Shown: positions 10,801 to 18,451 of the stretch, piece by piece
Numbering within the stretch: position 1 is the stretch's first letter
Layout: every line of letters starts with the position of its first letter
Source of the DNA: Octadecabacter algicola
GTDB lineage: Bacteria; Pseudomonadota; Alphaproteobacteria; Rhodobacterales; Rhodobacteraceae
Assembly (NCBI RefSeq): GCF_021532625.1
Contig: NZ_JAKGAR010000001.1
Location: forward strand, 992,001 to 1,056,000
Direction: 5' to 3'
Length of the DNA stretch: 64,000 nt
Made by a program: the position numbers and the translations under genes
Notes under the pieces: generated by a model
The model's database searches: none
Seen by the model: the letters and a program-made list of their open reading frames with translations, nothing else
What the model was told of the DNA's origin: nothing

Positions 10801-13800
10801 AACCAACGGCGACTCCTTGTTTGCCGGGAATGTCACCGACGACCTTATTGTCGATTTGCAAACGTTGAACCCTGCCGATCCTGAATCCGGCACAATCAGC
10901 GATGGCACATCAACGGCAACTTTCTCCGAGATCGAAAACATCTATCTCGGCTCTGGCGATGACAGTGTCACTGGTTCTTCTGGCGACGACAATATCGCAC
11001 TTGGTGAAGGCGCCGACACGATCAATGCAAGCGCAGGCGATGACAACATCGATCTGGGTGTAGGCACTGATACGCCAGATGGCGATGCAGATGTCGTCGT
11101 GTTGGAAGACGGATTTGGCAACGATACCGTCGAAGGCTTCGACGCCCCTACTCCGAATGGCGACGGCACCTTTACGGGTATCGACACATTGGACGTGTCC
11201 GGCCTGTATGATCTGCCGCTCGGCGATCCAGATCGCACACCAGTTCTGACCAACGATGTTGTGGTTTCCGATGACGGGTCTGGCAACGCGTTGCTGACTT
11301 TCCCGAACGGTGAAACCATCACTCTTGTTGGCATCGACCCAACAGATGCAGACGATCCGTTCTACCTCAATGCGATTGGCATCCCGATGCCAGACGGTAC
11401 TGTCGAAGGTACAAGCGGCGCCGACACAATCGACGCAAGCTATACTGGCGATCCAGATGGCGACATGGTCGATGCGGGCGATGCGATCCTTGCAGGTGAC
11501 GCAAACGATGATGACCTAATCTATGGTTACGGCGGCAATGACAGCATCACGGCTGGCCAAGGCTATGATGAGGTTTATGGCGGTTCCGGTGCAGACACGA
11601 TTGATGGCGGCGATCAGGGCGATCTGATTTATGGCGGCGCGGGCAACGATACGATCGAAGCTGGTGAAGAAGCCAACATCGGTGACGACGACATCATTTA
11701 TGGTGGTACCGGTAACGATACCATCACCTCAGCTGAGGCGGCCGACACATCCAATGACACGCTCTATGGTGAAGACGGTAACGATACCATCACGGTTACT
11801 GGCGGTAGCAATAACCTTCTGGATGGCGGCGCTGATGATGACACCCTGACGGGCGGCACGGGCAGCGACACAATGCTGGGTGGCACAGGCGACGATAGCC
11901 TGAATGTGGCCAGCGGCGGTGATGTCGATGTTATCGAAGGTGGTGAAGACGTCGGAAATGGCGATGTTGATACCCTTACATTCAGCGACGGCAGCGGCAC
12001 CGAAGGCGTCGACGTAACAATGTCCGGCGACGAAGCTGGTAGCTATGCGTTCCCAACGGATGGCGGCTCTGGCACGTTCTCTGAAATCGAACAATTCAAC
12101 CTGACAGACCTAGACGACACATTCGATGGCGTTGCGGTAACAGGCGGCAGCACCGTAGATGGTGGTGCCGGTAACGACACCATCACTGGTGGCGCGGGTG
12201 CGGACAGCTTTATCGGTGGTGCTGGATCTGACGAAATCTACGGCGGCGACGGCAACGATGCTATCGATGGCGGCGATGATGCCGATACGATTGATGGCGG
12301 CGCGGGCGATGATACGCTGACAGGCGGTGATGGCGCAGACACCATCACTGGTGGCGCGGATCAAGACGTTATCTATGGCGGTGCGGGCGATGTTATTGAC
12401 GGGTCCGAAACCGGAACCGACAACGATACGCTGATCGTATCTGGCGTTGATTACATCGATTATGACACCAACCCAGAAAACGGCATCGTCTACTTTGAAG
12501 GTGGCGGCAGCCTGACGTTCTCCAACATCGAGAACGTTGTTGTGTCTGACCGTGACGGCACCGTCAGCGGCACAGCAGGCGACGACACGATCGATGCGTC
12601 TTATGTTGGCGACCCAGACGGCGATCAAGTTGACGACACTGACGCGATCCTTGCAGGTCATGAAGCTAACGACGACCTGATCGAAGCTGGTGCGGGCAAC
12701 GACACCATCATCGCAGGAAATGGCGACGATTCCATCTATGGCGAAGCTGGGGACGACCTCATCTTTGGCGGCGTCGGTGGCGATACAGCCTTTGGCGGGA
12801 CAGGCGACGACATCATCAACGGTGGCGACGAAGCTGATACCCTCTACGGTGGCGACGACGCCGACACATTTGTCCAAGAAGCAGGATTTGGTTCTGACGT
12901 TATCGAAGGCGGCGAAGGCGGCACAGATAACGACGAAATCCGGTCCACTCAGAACATCGATGTCAACGTCACCGCGACGGGCGATGAGGCTGGCTCAATC
13001 ACTGACGGCACGTCGACAGCTACCTTTAGCGAAATCGAGGCCATCGAAACCGAAGGCGGCGATGATACGATCAATCTAGCTGCCGACAGCGCGGGTATGA
13101 CCGTGGATGCTGGTGCGGGTAACGATGTCATCACAGGTGGTTCGGGCGATGACAGCCTTGTTGGCGGCGACGGCGCTGACGCCCTGACAGGCGGTGCTGG
13201 CAACGACACCATGAGCGGTGGCGAAGGCAACGATGCATTCGTACTGGGTGAAGGATTTGGGGTCGACACCATCACCGGTGGCGAAGACGATCCTTTCGTC
13301 GACGTCGATACGCTCGATGCGGGCGGCATGACGTCTGATGTTGTCCTTGATTTCACAGCCGATGAAGCAGGCACCCTTACGGAAGGCGCCAATGTTGCGA
13401 CCTTCTCCGAAGTTGAGCTTTTCAACCTTGGGTCTGGTGATGACTCCGTCATCGGCGGCGCAGGTGATGATCTGGTTTACGCAGGGGCTGGCGCTGACAC
13501 CATGTCAGGCGGCGAAGGCGCTGATACTTTTTATGGTGGCGCGGGCGAAGACGACATCACGTTCTCTGAGGGCGATAACATGTCCGGTGGTTCAGGTGAC
13601 GACGAGTTTACGCTCGTTGACCTGAATGAAACCAGCAATGGCACCATCACGATTGATGGTGGTTCTGGTGACGAGACTGCTGGCGACACGTTGAAACTGG
13701 GCACATTGGGTATCCTGACACAGGATGTCATCGACACGTTTGTTGACGATGGCACCGGCAGCTATTCTGGTTCCGTAACGCTCGATGACGGCACGATCCT

Positions 13801-14386
13801 CAACTTCTCCGAGATCGAAAACATCATCTGCTTTACTCCGGGAACGCGCATCGCGACACCGCGCGGTTTGGTGGCTGTTGAGGATCTTAAGATCGGCGAT
13901 TTGGTGGTTACACGCGACCACGGTCTGCAGCCAATTCGTTGGTCCGAAAGCCGCACCGTGCCTGCCGTTGATCGGTTCGCCCCCGTGCGCATCTCGAAAA
14001 ACGTTCTTGCCGGTCAGGATCGCGACTTGATCGTATCCCCTCAACACCGTGTCCTGTTCCAAGGCTATCGTGCCGAATTGCTGTTCGGCGAAAGCGAAGT
14101 ATTGGTCTCAGCGAAGCATTTGGTCGACGGCGTGGATGTGGTTCAGAAAGACACCGGCATGGTCACCTATGTGCACATCATGTTCGACCAACATGAGATC
14201 ATTTACGCAGAAGGTGCCGCTACCGAAAGCTTCCACCCAGGTGATATCGGCTTTAGCGCAGTATCTGACCAAGCCCGCGAAGAACTCTTTGCGATCTTCC
14301 CTGAGCTGCGTGCTGAACCTTCGTTCTATGGCTCAACTGCGCGTCGCAGCCTGAAAGCCCACGAGGCACGACTGATACATTTGTAA
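7859..14386 (+). CDS. giant RTX calcium-binding protein with C-terminal Hint domain
   Basis: This 2,175-residue, strongly acidic protein is dominated by glycine/aspartate nonapeptides of the RTX type (GGxGxDxUx), which fold into calcium-binding beta-rolls outside the cell. The order is: an N-terminal non-repeat domain (1-85), an RTX block, a second non-repeat domain (about 188-400, probably beta-sandwich), then RTX blocks alternating with a recurring ~60-residue module. A Hint domain starts at Cys1991 (CFTPGTRIATPRG) and runs to about 2125, followed by a short tail. Proteins like this are normally exported by type I secretion, but no transporter gene is in the window. There is no Sec signal peptide. 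AAAGAGG precedes the ATG. A role in adhesion or matrix is inference; no enzymatic domain is recognisable. Confidence 0.9.
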   Translation: MPTGYLVTLGDGILDAGDAISGSQSTFTTSSSIGAGNWIWSGTYGNNTYNNIQDSGVYYEATDGNVYFVPDNYFITSGTAQADGPPTYPVLSSDGTIDGTSGDDDIDFNYNDTGSSDKVDAGDSSGTDEDIIVAGAGNDTVDAGDANDTVYGGTGADTLSGGRGNDSIDGGTGNDVIYGDADGSNGGNIETAFRWDEQGVADETSITGGLTGNSISGDIQVAVSVTQEENFTGASMETNDSLYDYDERSDSSSIELYGGGSGTGQNASTVTFDFSANDPASFSDEVTDVTFGIHDIDELQNQFIDQVIITAFDALGNPVPVVLTAGDPTTITVDNSTGTATSIVNSGGSGLTSAQTGFIQVSIAGPVAQIVVDYNNVDSAYGNHAIRIGDVEFSQIPVAEFSDADDVISGGDGADVVYGGEGNDTIQGNADGDTIYGGTGDDTLSGDAGIDTLYGGEGADSIDGGTGNDSVSGGDGNDTVDLGTGNDTFGDGTTEAGNDTVYGGTGNDFLNGGADDDELYGGANDDTLIGASGDDTLYGGDGSDQFLISDEHDADTIIGGEDLGDGDIDTVSFSDDATTAGVTITATGDEAGTYAFNGTSASGSFIEIEDIDGTENDDIIDMSADTSGMDIDGGAGADALTGGSGDDTINLGEDSPGVSDGDEDVVTLVDGFGNDILTNFDAPTPNGDGTFTGIDTVDVSGLYDLPLGDPDRTPVLTNDVVVSDDGSGNALLTFPNGETITLVGIDPTDADDPFYLNAIGIPMPDGTVEGTSGADTIDASYTGDPDGDMVDAGDAILAGDTNNDDLIYGYGGNDSITAGAGDDEIYGGTGSDTIDGGTGDDTITAGTGNDTIVLNETSGTNAIDGGEDGNLADIDTLDFSSTSVDRVIVQVTGDEAGTYDVDNGAADGTFTNIEAIVGTDGGDFIDSALNTSDITVSGGDGDDFIAGGSGDDVLNGDAGDDTIELNDSFGDDTITGGETGETNGDSLFAGNVTDDLIVDLQTLNPADPESGTISDGTSTATFSEIENIYLGSGDDSVTGSSGDDNIALGEGADTINASAGDDNIDLGVGTDTPDGDADVVVLEDGFGNDTVEGFDAPTPNGDGTFTGIDTLDVSGLYDLPLGDPDRTPVLTNDVVVSDDGSGNALLTFPNGETITLVGIDPTDADDPFYLNAIGIPMPDGTVEGTSGADTIDASYTGDPDGDMVDAGDAILAGDANDDDLIYGYGGNDSITAGQGYDEVYGGSGADTIDGGDQGDLIYGGAGNDTIEAGEEANIGDDDIIYGGTGNDTITSAEAADTSNDTLYGEDGNDTITVTGGSNNLLDGGADDDTLTGGTGSDTMLGGTGDDSLNVASGGDVDVIEGGEDVGNGDVDTLTFSDGSGTEGVDVTMSGDEAGSYAFPTDGGSGTFSEIEQFNLTDLDDTFDGVAVTGGSTVDGGAGNDTITGGAGADSFIGGAGSDEIYGGDGNDAIDGGDDADTIDGGAGDDTLTGGDGADTITGGADQDVIYGGAGDVIDGSETGTDNDTLIVSGVDYIDYDTNPENGIVYFEGGGSLTFSNIENVVVSDRDGTVSGTAGDDTIDASYVGDPDGDQVDDTDAILAGHEANDDLIEAGAGNDTIIAGNGDDSIYGEAGDDLIFGGVGGDTAFGGTGDDIINGGDEADTLYGGDDADTFVQEAGFGSDVIEGGEGGTDNDEIRSTQNIDVNVTATGDEAGSITDGTSTATFSEIEAIETEGGDDTINLAADSAGMTVDAGAGNDVITGGSGDDSLVGGDGADALTGGAGNDTMSGGEGNDAFVLGEGFGVDTITGGEDDPFVDVDTLDAGGMTSDVVLDFTADEAGTLTEGANVATFSEVELFNLGSGDDSVIGGAGDDLVYAGAGADTMSGGEGADTFYGGAGEDDITFSEGDNMSGGSGDDEFTLVDLNETSNGTITIDGGSGDETAGDTLKLGTLGILTQDVIDTFVDDGTGSYSGSVTLDDGTILNFSEIENIICFTPGTRIATPRGLVAVEDLKIGDLVVTRDHGLQPIRWSESRTVPAVDRFAPVRISKNVLAGQDRDLIVSPQHRVLFQGYRAELLFGESEVLVSAKHLVDGVDVVQKDTGMVTYVHIMFDQHEIIYAEGAATESFHPGDIGFSAVSDQAREELFAIFPELRAEPSFYGSTARRSLKAHEARLIHL
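9899..10246 (+). repeat. internal duplication in RTX gene, copy 1
   Basis: These 348 bases recur in frame at 11141-11488, 1,242 bp (414 codons) downstream. By eye there are about 14 differences, nine of them in the first 60 bases and most silent. The encoded segment includes a non-RTX stretch (DVSGLYDLPLGDPDRTP) and the lead-in GTVEGTSGADTIDASY. Confidence 0.9.
11141..11488 (+). repeat. internal duplication in RTX gene, copy 2
   Basis: This is the second copy of the 348-base unit at 9899-10246. Identity drops sharply on both sides, where the two copies run into different RTX repeats. The low divergence within the unit, compared with the diverged neighbouring repeats, points to recent duplication or gene conversion. 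Confidence 0.9.
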
Positions 14387-14413
14387 GATCCGCACTTGAA
14401 TGAATTTAGGCAT

Positions 14414-14442
14414 CGGGCCAGTGTTCTTGAAACACTGGCCCG
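14414..14442 (+). terminator. 12-bp hairpin after the RTX gene
   Basis: Perfect 12-base arms (14414-14425 and 14431-14442) surround a CTTGA loop, 28 bp after the RTX stop. No clear U run follows (GGAGTCATTT). The last base of the stem is the first G of the GGAG that serves the next gene, so the hairpin may both end RTX transcription and limit translation of the lipoprotein. Confidence 0.6.
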
Positions 14443-14451
14443 GAGTCATTT

Positions 14452-14778
14452 ATGCGCTATCTCTTTCTTGCTTTGCCTGTTGCAGCTTTGTCGGCATGCA
14501 TCGCCCCTGCCCCACAATCCACGTCTGACGCGGCCGTCGTCGCGCAACCCTTCACAATGCCGATGGATCCGGGTCTTGTTCGCTGTGATCAACTGACCAA
14601 CCCAGCCGCCTTGGCTGCGGCTACTGATTGGGCGCTTGGACGCGCGCGCGCAGCTGTGCTCGCGGGGAGATTATCCACTGTGCCTGATGCAACGACCGTT
14701 TCAGGAGCGCTCGCCGCTCACTGCCAATCAAATCGCAATGACATTTTACGGAACGCAGCGGCATCCGTTGGGGCATAG
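14452..14778 (+). CDS. small lipoprotein of unknown function
   Basis: This 108-residue protein has a lipoprotein signal: a hydrophobic stretch then LSAC, which would make the cysteine at residue 16 the lipidated residue. The mature part has two further cysteines (about residues 42 and 94) and a helical, Ala-rich C-terminal half. GGAG (14442-14445) precedes the ATG. No family recognised. It lies 66 bp after the RTX gene on the same strand, behind the 14414-14442 hairpin, and may or may not share its transcript. Confidence 0.75.
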   Translation: MRYLFLALPVAALSACIAPAPQSTSDAAVVAQPFTMPMDPGLVRCDQLTNPAALAAATDWALGRARAAVLAGRLSTVPDATTVSGALAAHCQSNRNDILRNAAASVGA

Positions 14779-14781
14779 CCC

Positions 14782-15558
14782 CTAACCGGTTTTGCGCAAC
14801 AGTGCTGTTTCTCGGTTAGCCCAATTGCGGACAGCTTCGCCGAATGCTTCGAACAAGGGGCGCGACACGGGGTCTTCGCAGGCTTGATATTCGGGATGCC
14901 ACTGAACGGATAACGTAAAGCCAGGAGCGTCACGAACGTAGATCGCTTCTGGTGTGCCATCGGGCGCATAGCCATCGATGACGATCTTATCGCTCGTCTC
15001 CATGATGCCCTGACCATGCAAGGAATTGGTCATCACTTCGGTCGATCCCAAAACCTGATGGAACTGGCCTCCTTCTTGCAAGGACACAACGTGGCGCAAT
15101 GCGAACTTTTCGTCCAGCGTGCCATCCGGCGGCATGCGGTGATTGTCTCGCCCTTCGATATCCCGAATTTCAGGGTGCAGCGTGCATCCCATAGCGACAG
15201 CGATTTCTTGAAATCCGCGGCAAACGCCCAGAATAGGCTGCCCACGCTCAACGCATTTGCGGACCAACGGCAGCGCCAATCCGTCACGTTCACGATCAAA
15301 ATCACCGTGGGCTTCGGTAGGTGCGTGGCCGTATTCTTCGGGGTGAACGTTTGGACGGGCGCCCGTAAACAAGAACCCGTCGCAAACTTCCATCAGGTCA
15401 TCGACATTCACTAGGCTTGGGTCAGACGGCACAATCAGTGGCATGGCACCGCAAACGTGCGCCACAGCTTCGGAATTCATGACACCCGTCGAATGAGACG
15501 GGTAGTCGTCCCCGATCATGTAGAAGTTGCCAATGATACCAATAACTGGCTTACGCAT
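14782..15558 (-). CDS. class I glutamine amidotransferase-like hydrolase (peptidase C26)
   Basis: This 258-residue protein belongs to the peptidase C26 family of gamma-glutamyl hydrolases (PuuD-like). The nucleophile elbow GVCRGFQE carries the catalytic cysteine. QWHPEYQ near residue 220 supplies His and Glu. PuuD cleaves gamma-glutamyl-GABA in putrescine breakdown; relatives act on other gamma-glutamyl amides, so the substrate is open. It is the third gene of a minus-strand run after glcB and glcG, 87 bp beyond glcG, and converges on the lipoprotein gene with only 3 bp between the stops. Confidence 0.85.
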   Translation of the reverse strand: MRKPVIGIIGNFYMIGDDYPSHSTGVMNSEAVAHVCGAMPLIVPSDPSLVNVDDLMEVCDGFLFTGARPNVHPEEYGHAPTEAHGDFDRERDGLALPLVRKCVERGQPILGVCRGFQEIAVAMGCTLHPEIRDIEGRDNHRMPPDGTLDEKFALRHVVSLQEGGQFHQVLGSTEVMTNSLHGQGIMETSDKIVIDGYAPDGTPEAIYVRDAPGFTLSVQWHPEYQACEDPVSRPLFEAFGEAVRNWANRETALLRKTG

Positions 15559-15645
15559 ACGTCACCTCTTTTGCCTCTACCTAACAAGATGCACGAGTTT
15601 TTCAAAGCTCCGTTAGGTTGCCGCTCCTATTTTCACCCCAAAACG

Positions 15646-16074
15646 TTAAATTTCCGCCGACAAATTGGCTGCTTCGATACCAAAAACAGCACAAATCGCA
15701 TCATTATCGGACGTATCGCCTGTTACGCCGACGGCGCCGACTACTTTTCCGCGTTTGTCCAACACCAATACACCACCCGGAAGTGGAATCATTTTACCGC
15801 CAAACGCGCCGTTTGCCGCCGCCATGAAATAGGCTTGGGCTTCTGCCCGTGCCATCTGCGCGGTCCCAGCCATTCGAAGCATCACAGCGCCGTAAGCTTT
15901 GCCCTGCGCAATAGTGAAACGTCCGGGAGGTGCATCATCTTCGCGTTCGAATGCGATGACATGACCGCCAGCATCCACAACAATAATGCCCATCGGGCGG
16001 AGTTCGAGTTCCCGCGCCTTGGCAAGTCCTTTGCGAATAATGGTGCGTGCTTTGTTCGTGGAAATATCAGCCAT
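15646..16074 (-). CDS. glcG: GlcG/HbpS family protein
   Basis: This 142-residue protein of the GlcG/HbpS (DUF336) family matches end to end: the N-terminal helix, GIIVVDAGGHVIAFERED, the Gly-rich PLPGGVLVLDKRGKVVGAVGVTG block and a conserved DNDAICA near the end. Family members occur next to glycolate/glyoxylate genes, and some bind haem or corrinoids; no enzyme activity is firmly assigned. It lies 20 bp downstream of malate synthase G, so the two are almost certainly one operon. The symbol rests on this linkage and family. Confidence 0.85.
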   Translation of the reverse strand: MADISTNKARTIIRKGLAKARELELRPMGIIVVDAGGHVIAFEREDDAPPGRFTIAQGKAYGAVMLRMAGTAQMARAEAQAYFMAAANGAFGGKMIPLPGGVLVLDKRGKVVGAVGVTGDTSDNDAICAVFGIEAANLSAEI

Positions 16075-16094
16075 TGGATGCTCCGATTGGTTGG

Positions 16095-18242
16095 TTAGCC
16101 GTTTTGTTGTGCTTTTAGCTCAAGTCGACGGCGGTGCAAAACAGGTTCTGTGTAACCCGAAGGTTGTTCACGCCCCGTGAAGATCAAATCGCACGCCGCC
16201 TGAAACGCAATGCCGCCAAAGTCGGGCGCCATTGGGGTGTAGTTTTGGTCGCCTGAGTTTTGCTCGTCGACGACAGCCGCCATTTTATGCATGGCCTTCA
16301 TCACCAAATCTCGATCGATGATGTCATGGTGCAGCCAGTTAGCAATGTGCTGCGCCGAAATCCGGCAGGTCGCGCGGTCTTCCATAAGCGGGATGTTGTT
16401 GATGTCTGGCACTTTGGAGGCCCCCATCCCCTGATCGATCCAGCGCACAACATATCCCAAAATACCTTGAGCGTTGTTTTCTACTTCGCGGGTGATCTGT
16501 TGATCCGTCCACGCACGGTAGCTTGCCAACGGAATCTCCAAGAGAGCGGGCAGATAACTGCGGCGCCCACCGGCCTTTAGTTTGGCCTGTACGGCAAAGA
16601 CATCGATCTTATGGTAGTGAAGCGCATGCAGTGTCGCGGCAGTCGGGCTTGGCACCCATGCACAGTTTGCGCCTGCCTTGGGATGGTCGACTTTTTGTTC
16701 GATCATGCCCGCCATATCATCTGGCATCGCCCACATGCCCTTGCCGATCTGGGCACGGCCGGACAGACCACATTCCAAGCCGATATCAACGTTCTGGTTT
16801 TCATAAGCACCGATCCAGCCTTTGCGTTTGATGAAATCCTTACGGCTTACAGGCCCTGCTTCCATCGAGGTGTGAATTTCATCACCTGTGCGATCAAGGA
16901 ACCCTGTATTGATAAAAGCAACGCGTGACTTCGCGGCGCGGATGCATTCCTTGAGGTTCGCCGACGTGCGCCGTTCCTCGTCCATGATCCCGACTTTGAT
17001 TGTGTTGGCCGGCAAATTCAGCACGGTCTCAACATGGCTGAATATCCGGTTGGTAAAGGCAACCTCATCAGGGCCGTGCATTTTTGGCTTCACGATGTAA
17101 ACGGATCCATGCACCGAATTGCCACTGTCGCGGGCTAGGTCATGCTTTGCGATCAGTGTTGTGATCATCGCATCCATCAAACCTTCAAAGGCTTCGTTGC
17201 CGTCACGGTCCAAGATCGCCGGGTTGGTCATCAGGTGGCCAACGTTGCGCACCCATAACAATGCACGCCCCTTGAGCGTCAAAGAACCGCCGTCAGGCGT
17301 TGTAAATGTACGGTCGTCATGCAGGCGACGGGTCATGGTCTTGCCGTCTTTTTCGAACGTGGATTCAAGATCGCCGCGCATCAGGCCAAGCCAGTTGGTA
17401 TAGGCCACGACCTTGTCTTCGGCATCCACGCAGGCCACGGAATCTTCGCAATCCATAATCGCGGAAACCGCGCTTTCCAGCCGCACATCGGCCAAGGACG
17501 CCCGATCATGGGACCCGATCACATGCGTATCATCAAATACCAATTCCACATGCAGACCGTGGTTCTTGAGTAAGATCGTTTTTGGTTTGGCCGGATCACC
17601 CGTGTAGCCAACAAACTGCTCCGGCATCATCAAGGGGTTATCATCAATCAACAACGCGCCATCAACAACCGTGTAGCGCTCGACATCCCCGTGAGAGGCA
17701 TCTTCAATCGGGAACGTGTCATCCAAGAATACCCGCGTGCGGGCAACAACACGGCTGCCATGGCCGCGATCATAGCCTTTGCCTTTCGGTGTTCGCCCCA
17801 TGGCGTCCGTGCCATAGAATCCGTCATAAAGGCTTCCCCAACGTGCGTTTGCCGCGTTCAACGCAAAGCGGGCATTGGTGATTGGCACAACCAATTGTGG
17901 GCCGGGAACTTTGGCAATTTCAGGATCAACGTTGGTGGTTTCGATCTCGAAGTCGTCTCCGTCAGGCACCAGATAACCGATGTCGCGCAGGAAAGTGTCG
18001 TAGGCTTTCTCGTTGTGCAACGTGCCGATGCGCGCCTTGTGCCAGTCATCTATCTGGCTTTGCATTGTGTTACGCACTTCTAACAGTGCATTGTTTTCAG
18101 GTGCAAAATCATTGATCAGATCAGAGAAACCTTGCCAAAACGCATCCGTACTTACCCCTGTGCCCGGAAGTGCCTTCTGTTCGATAAACTCGACGAGTTC
18201 GGCTGCAATTGAAAGTTCACCGCGCTTTACACGATTGGTCAT
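16095..18242 (-). CDS. glcB: malate synthase G
   Basis: Malate synthase G condenses glyoxylate with acetyl-CoA to malate, the second step of the glyoxylate route and the main exit for glycolate-derived glyoxylate. The 715-residue length matches the monomeric G form (about 720), not the shorter A form. Recognisable blocks include the [15 protein letters not shown] region, GIMDEERRT with the catalytic Arg, and [24 protein letters not shown] sits just before the ATG. It is first in an operon with glcG. The 209-bp divergent region towards pepN should hold its promoter. An AACACA/TGTGTT pair at 18321-18345 could be an operator but is short. Confidence 0.95.
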   Translation of the reverse strand: MTNRVKRGELSIAAELVEFIEQKALPGTGVSTDAFWQGFSDLINDFAPENNALLEVRNTMQSQIDDWHKARIGTLHNEKAYDTFLRDIGYLVPDGDDFEIETTNVDPEIAKVPGPQLVVPITNARFALNAANARWGSLYDGFYGTDAMGRTPKGKGYDRGHGSRVVARTRVFLDDTFPIEDASHGDVERYTVVDGALLIDDNPLMMPEQFVGYTGDPAKPKTILLKNHGLHVELVFDDTHVIGSHDRASLADVRLESAVSAIMDCEDSVACVDAEDKVVAYTNWLGLMRGDLESTFEKDGKTMTRRLHDDRTFTTPDGGSLTLKGRALLWVRNVGHLMTNPAILDRDGNEAFEGLMDAMITTLIAKHDLARDSGNSVHGSVYIVKPKMHGPDEVAFTNRIFSHVETVLNLPANTIKVGIMDEERRTSANLKECIRAAKSRVAFINTGFLDRTGDEIHTSMEAGPVSRKDFIKRKGWIGAYENQNVDIGLECGLSGRAQIGKGMWAMPDDMAGMIEQKVDHPKAGANCAWVPSPTAATLHALHYHKIDVFAVQAKLKAGGRRSYLPALLEIPLASYRAWTDQQITREVENNAQGILGYVVRWIDQGMGASKVPDINNIPLMEDRATCRISAQHIANWLHHDIIDRDLVMKAMHKMAAVVDEQNSGDQNYTPMAPDFGGIAFQAACDLIFTGREQPSGYTEPVLHRRRLELKAQQNG

Positions 18243-18451
18243 GGTCTTCCCCCCTTGGGTCGAAATCAGGAGCCAAATAATGGCTTTGCCCTAGAGCTAC
18301 GCGTTGAAACCCTGCTGCGCAACACACAGGCTAAACTTCTGTGTTGATGCACTTCATAAGGAAACTTGATAATCGGCAGCGCATATACGTCCTTCGTCTT
18401 GTAGCCCTGTGATCAGCACCCTAGGTTTGAGCGAACCCAACGGAGTCCCCC

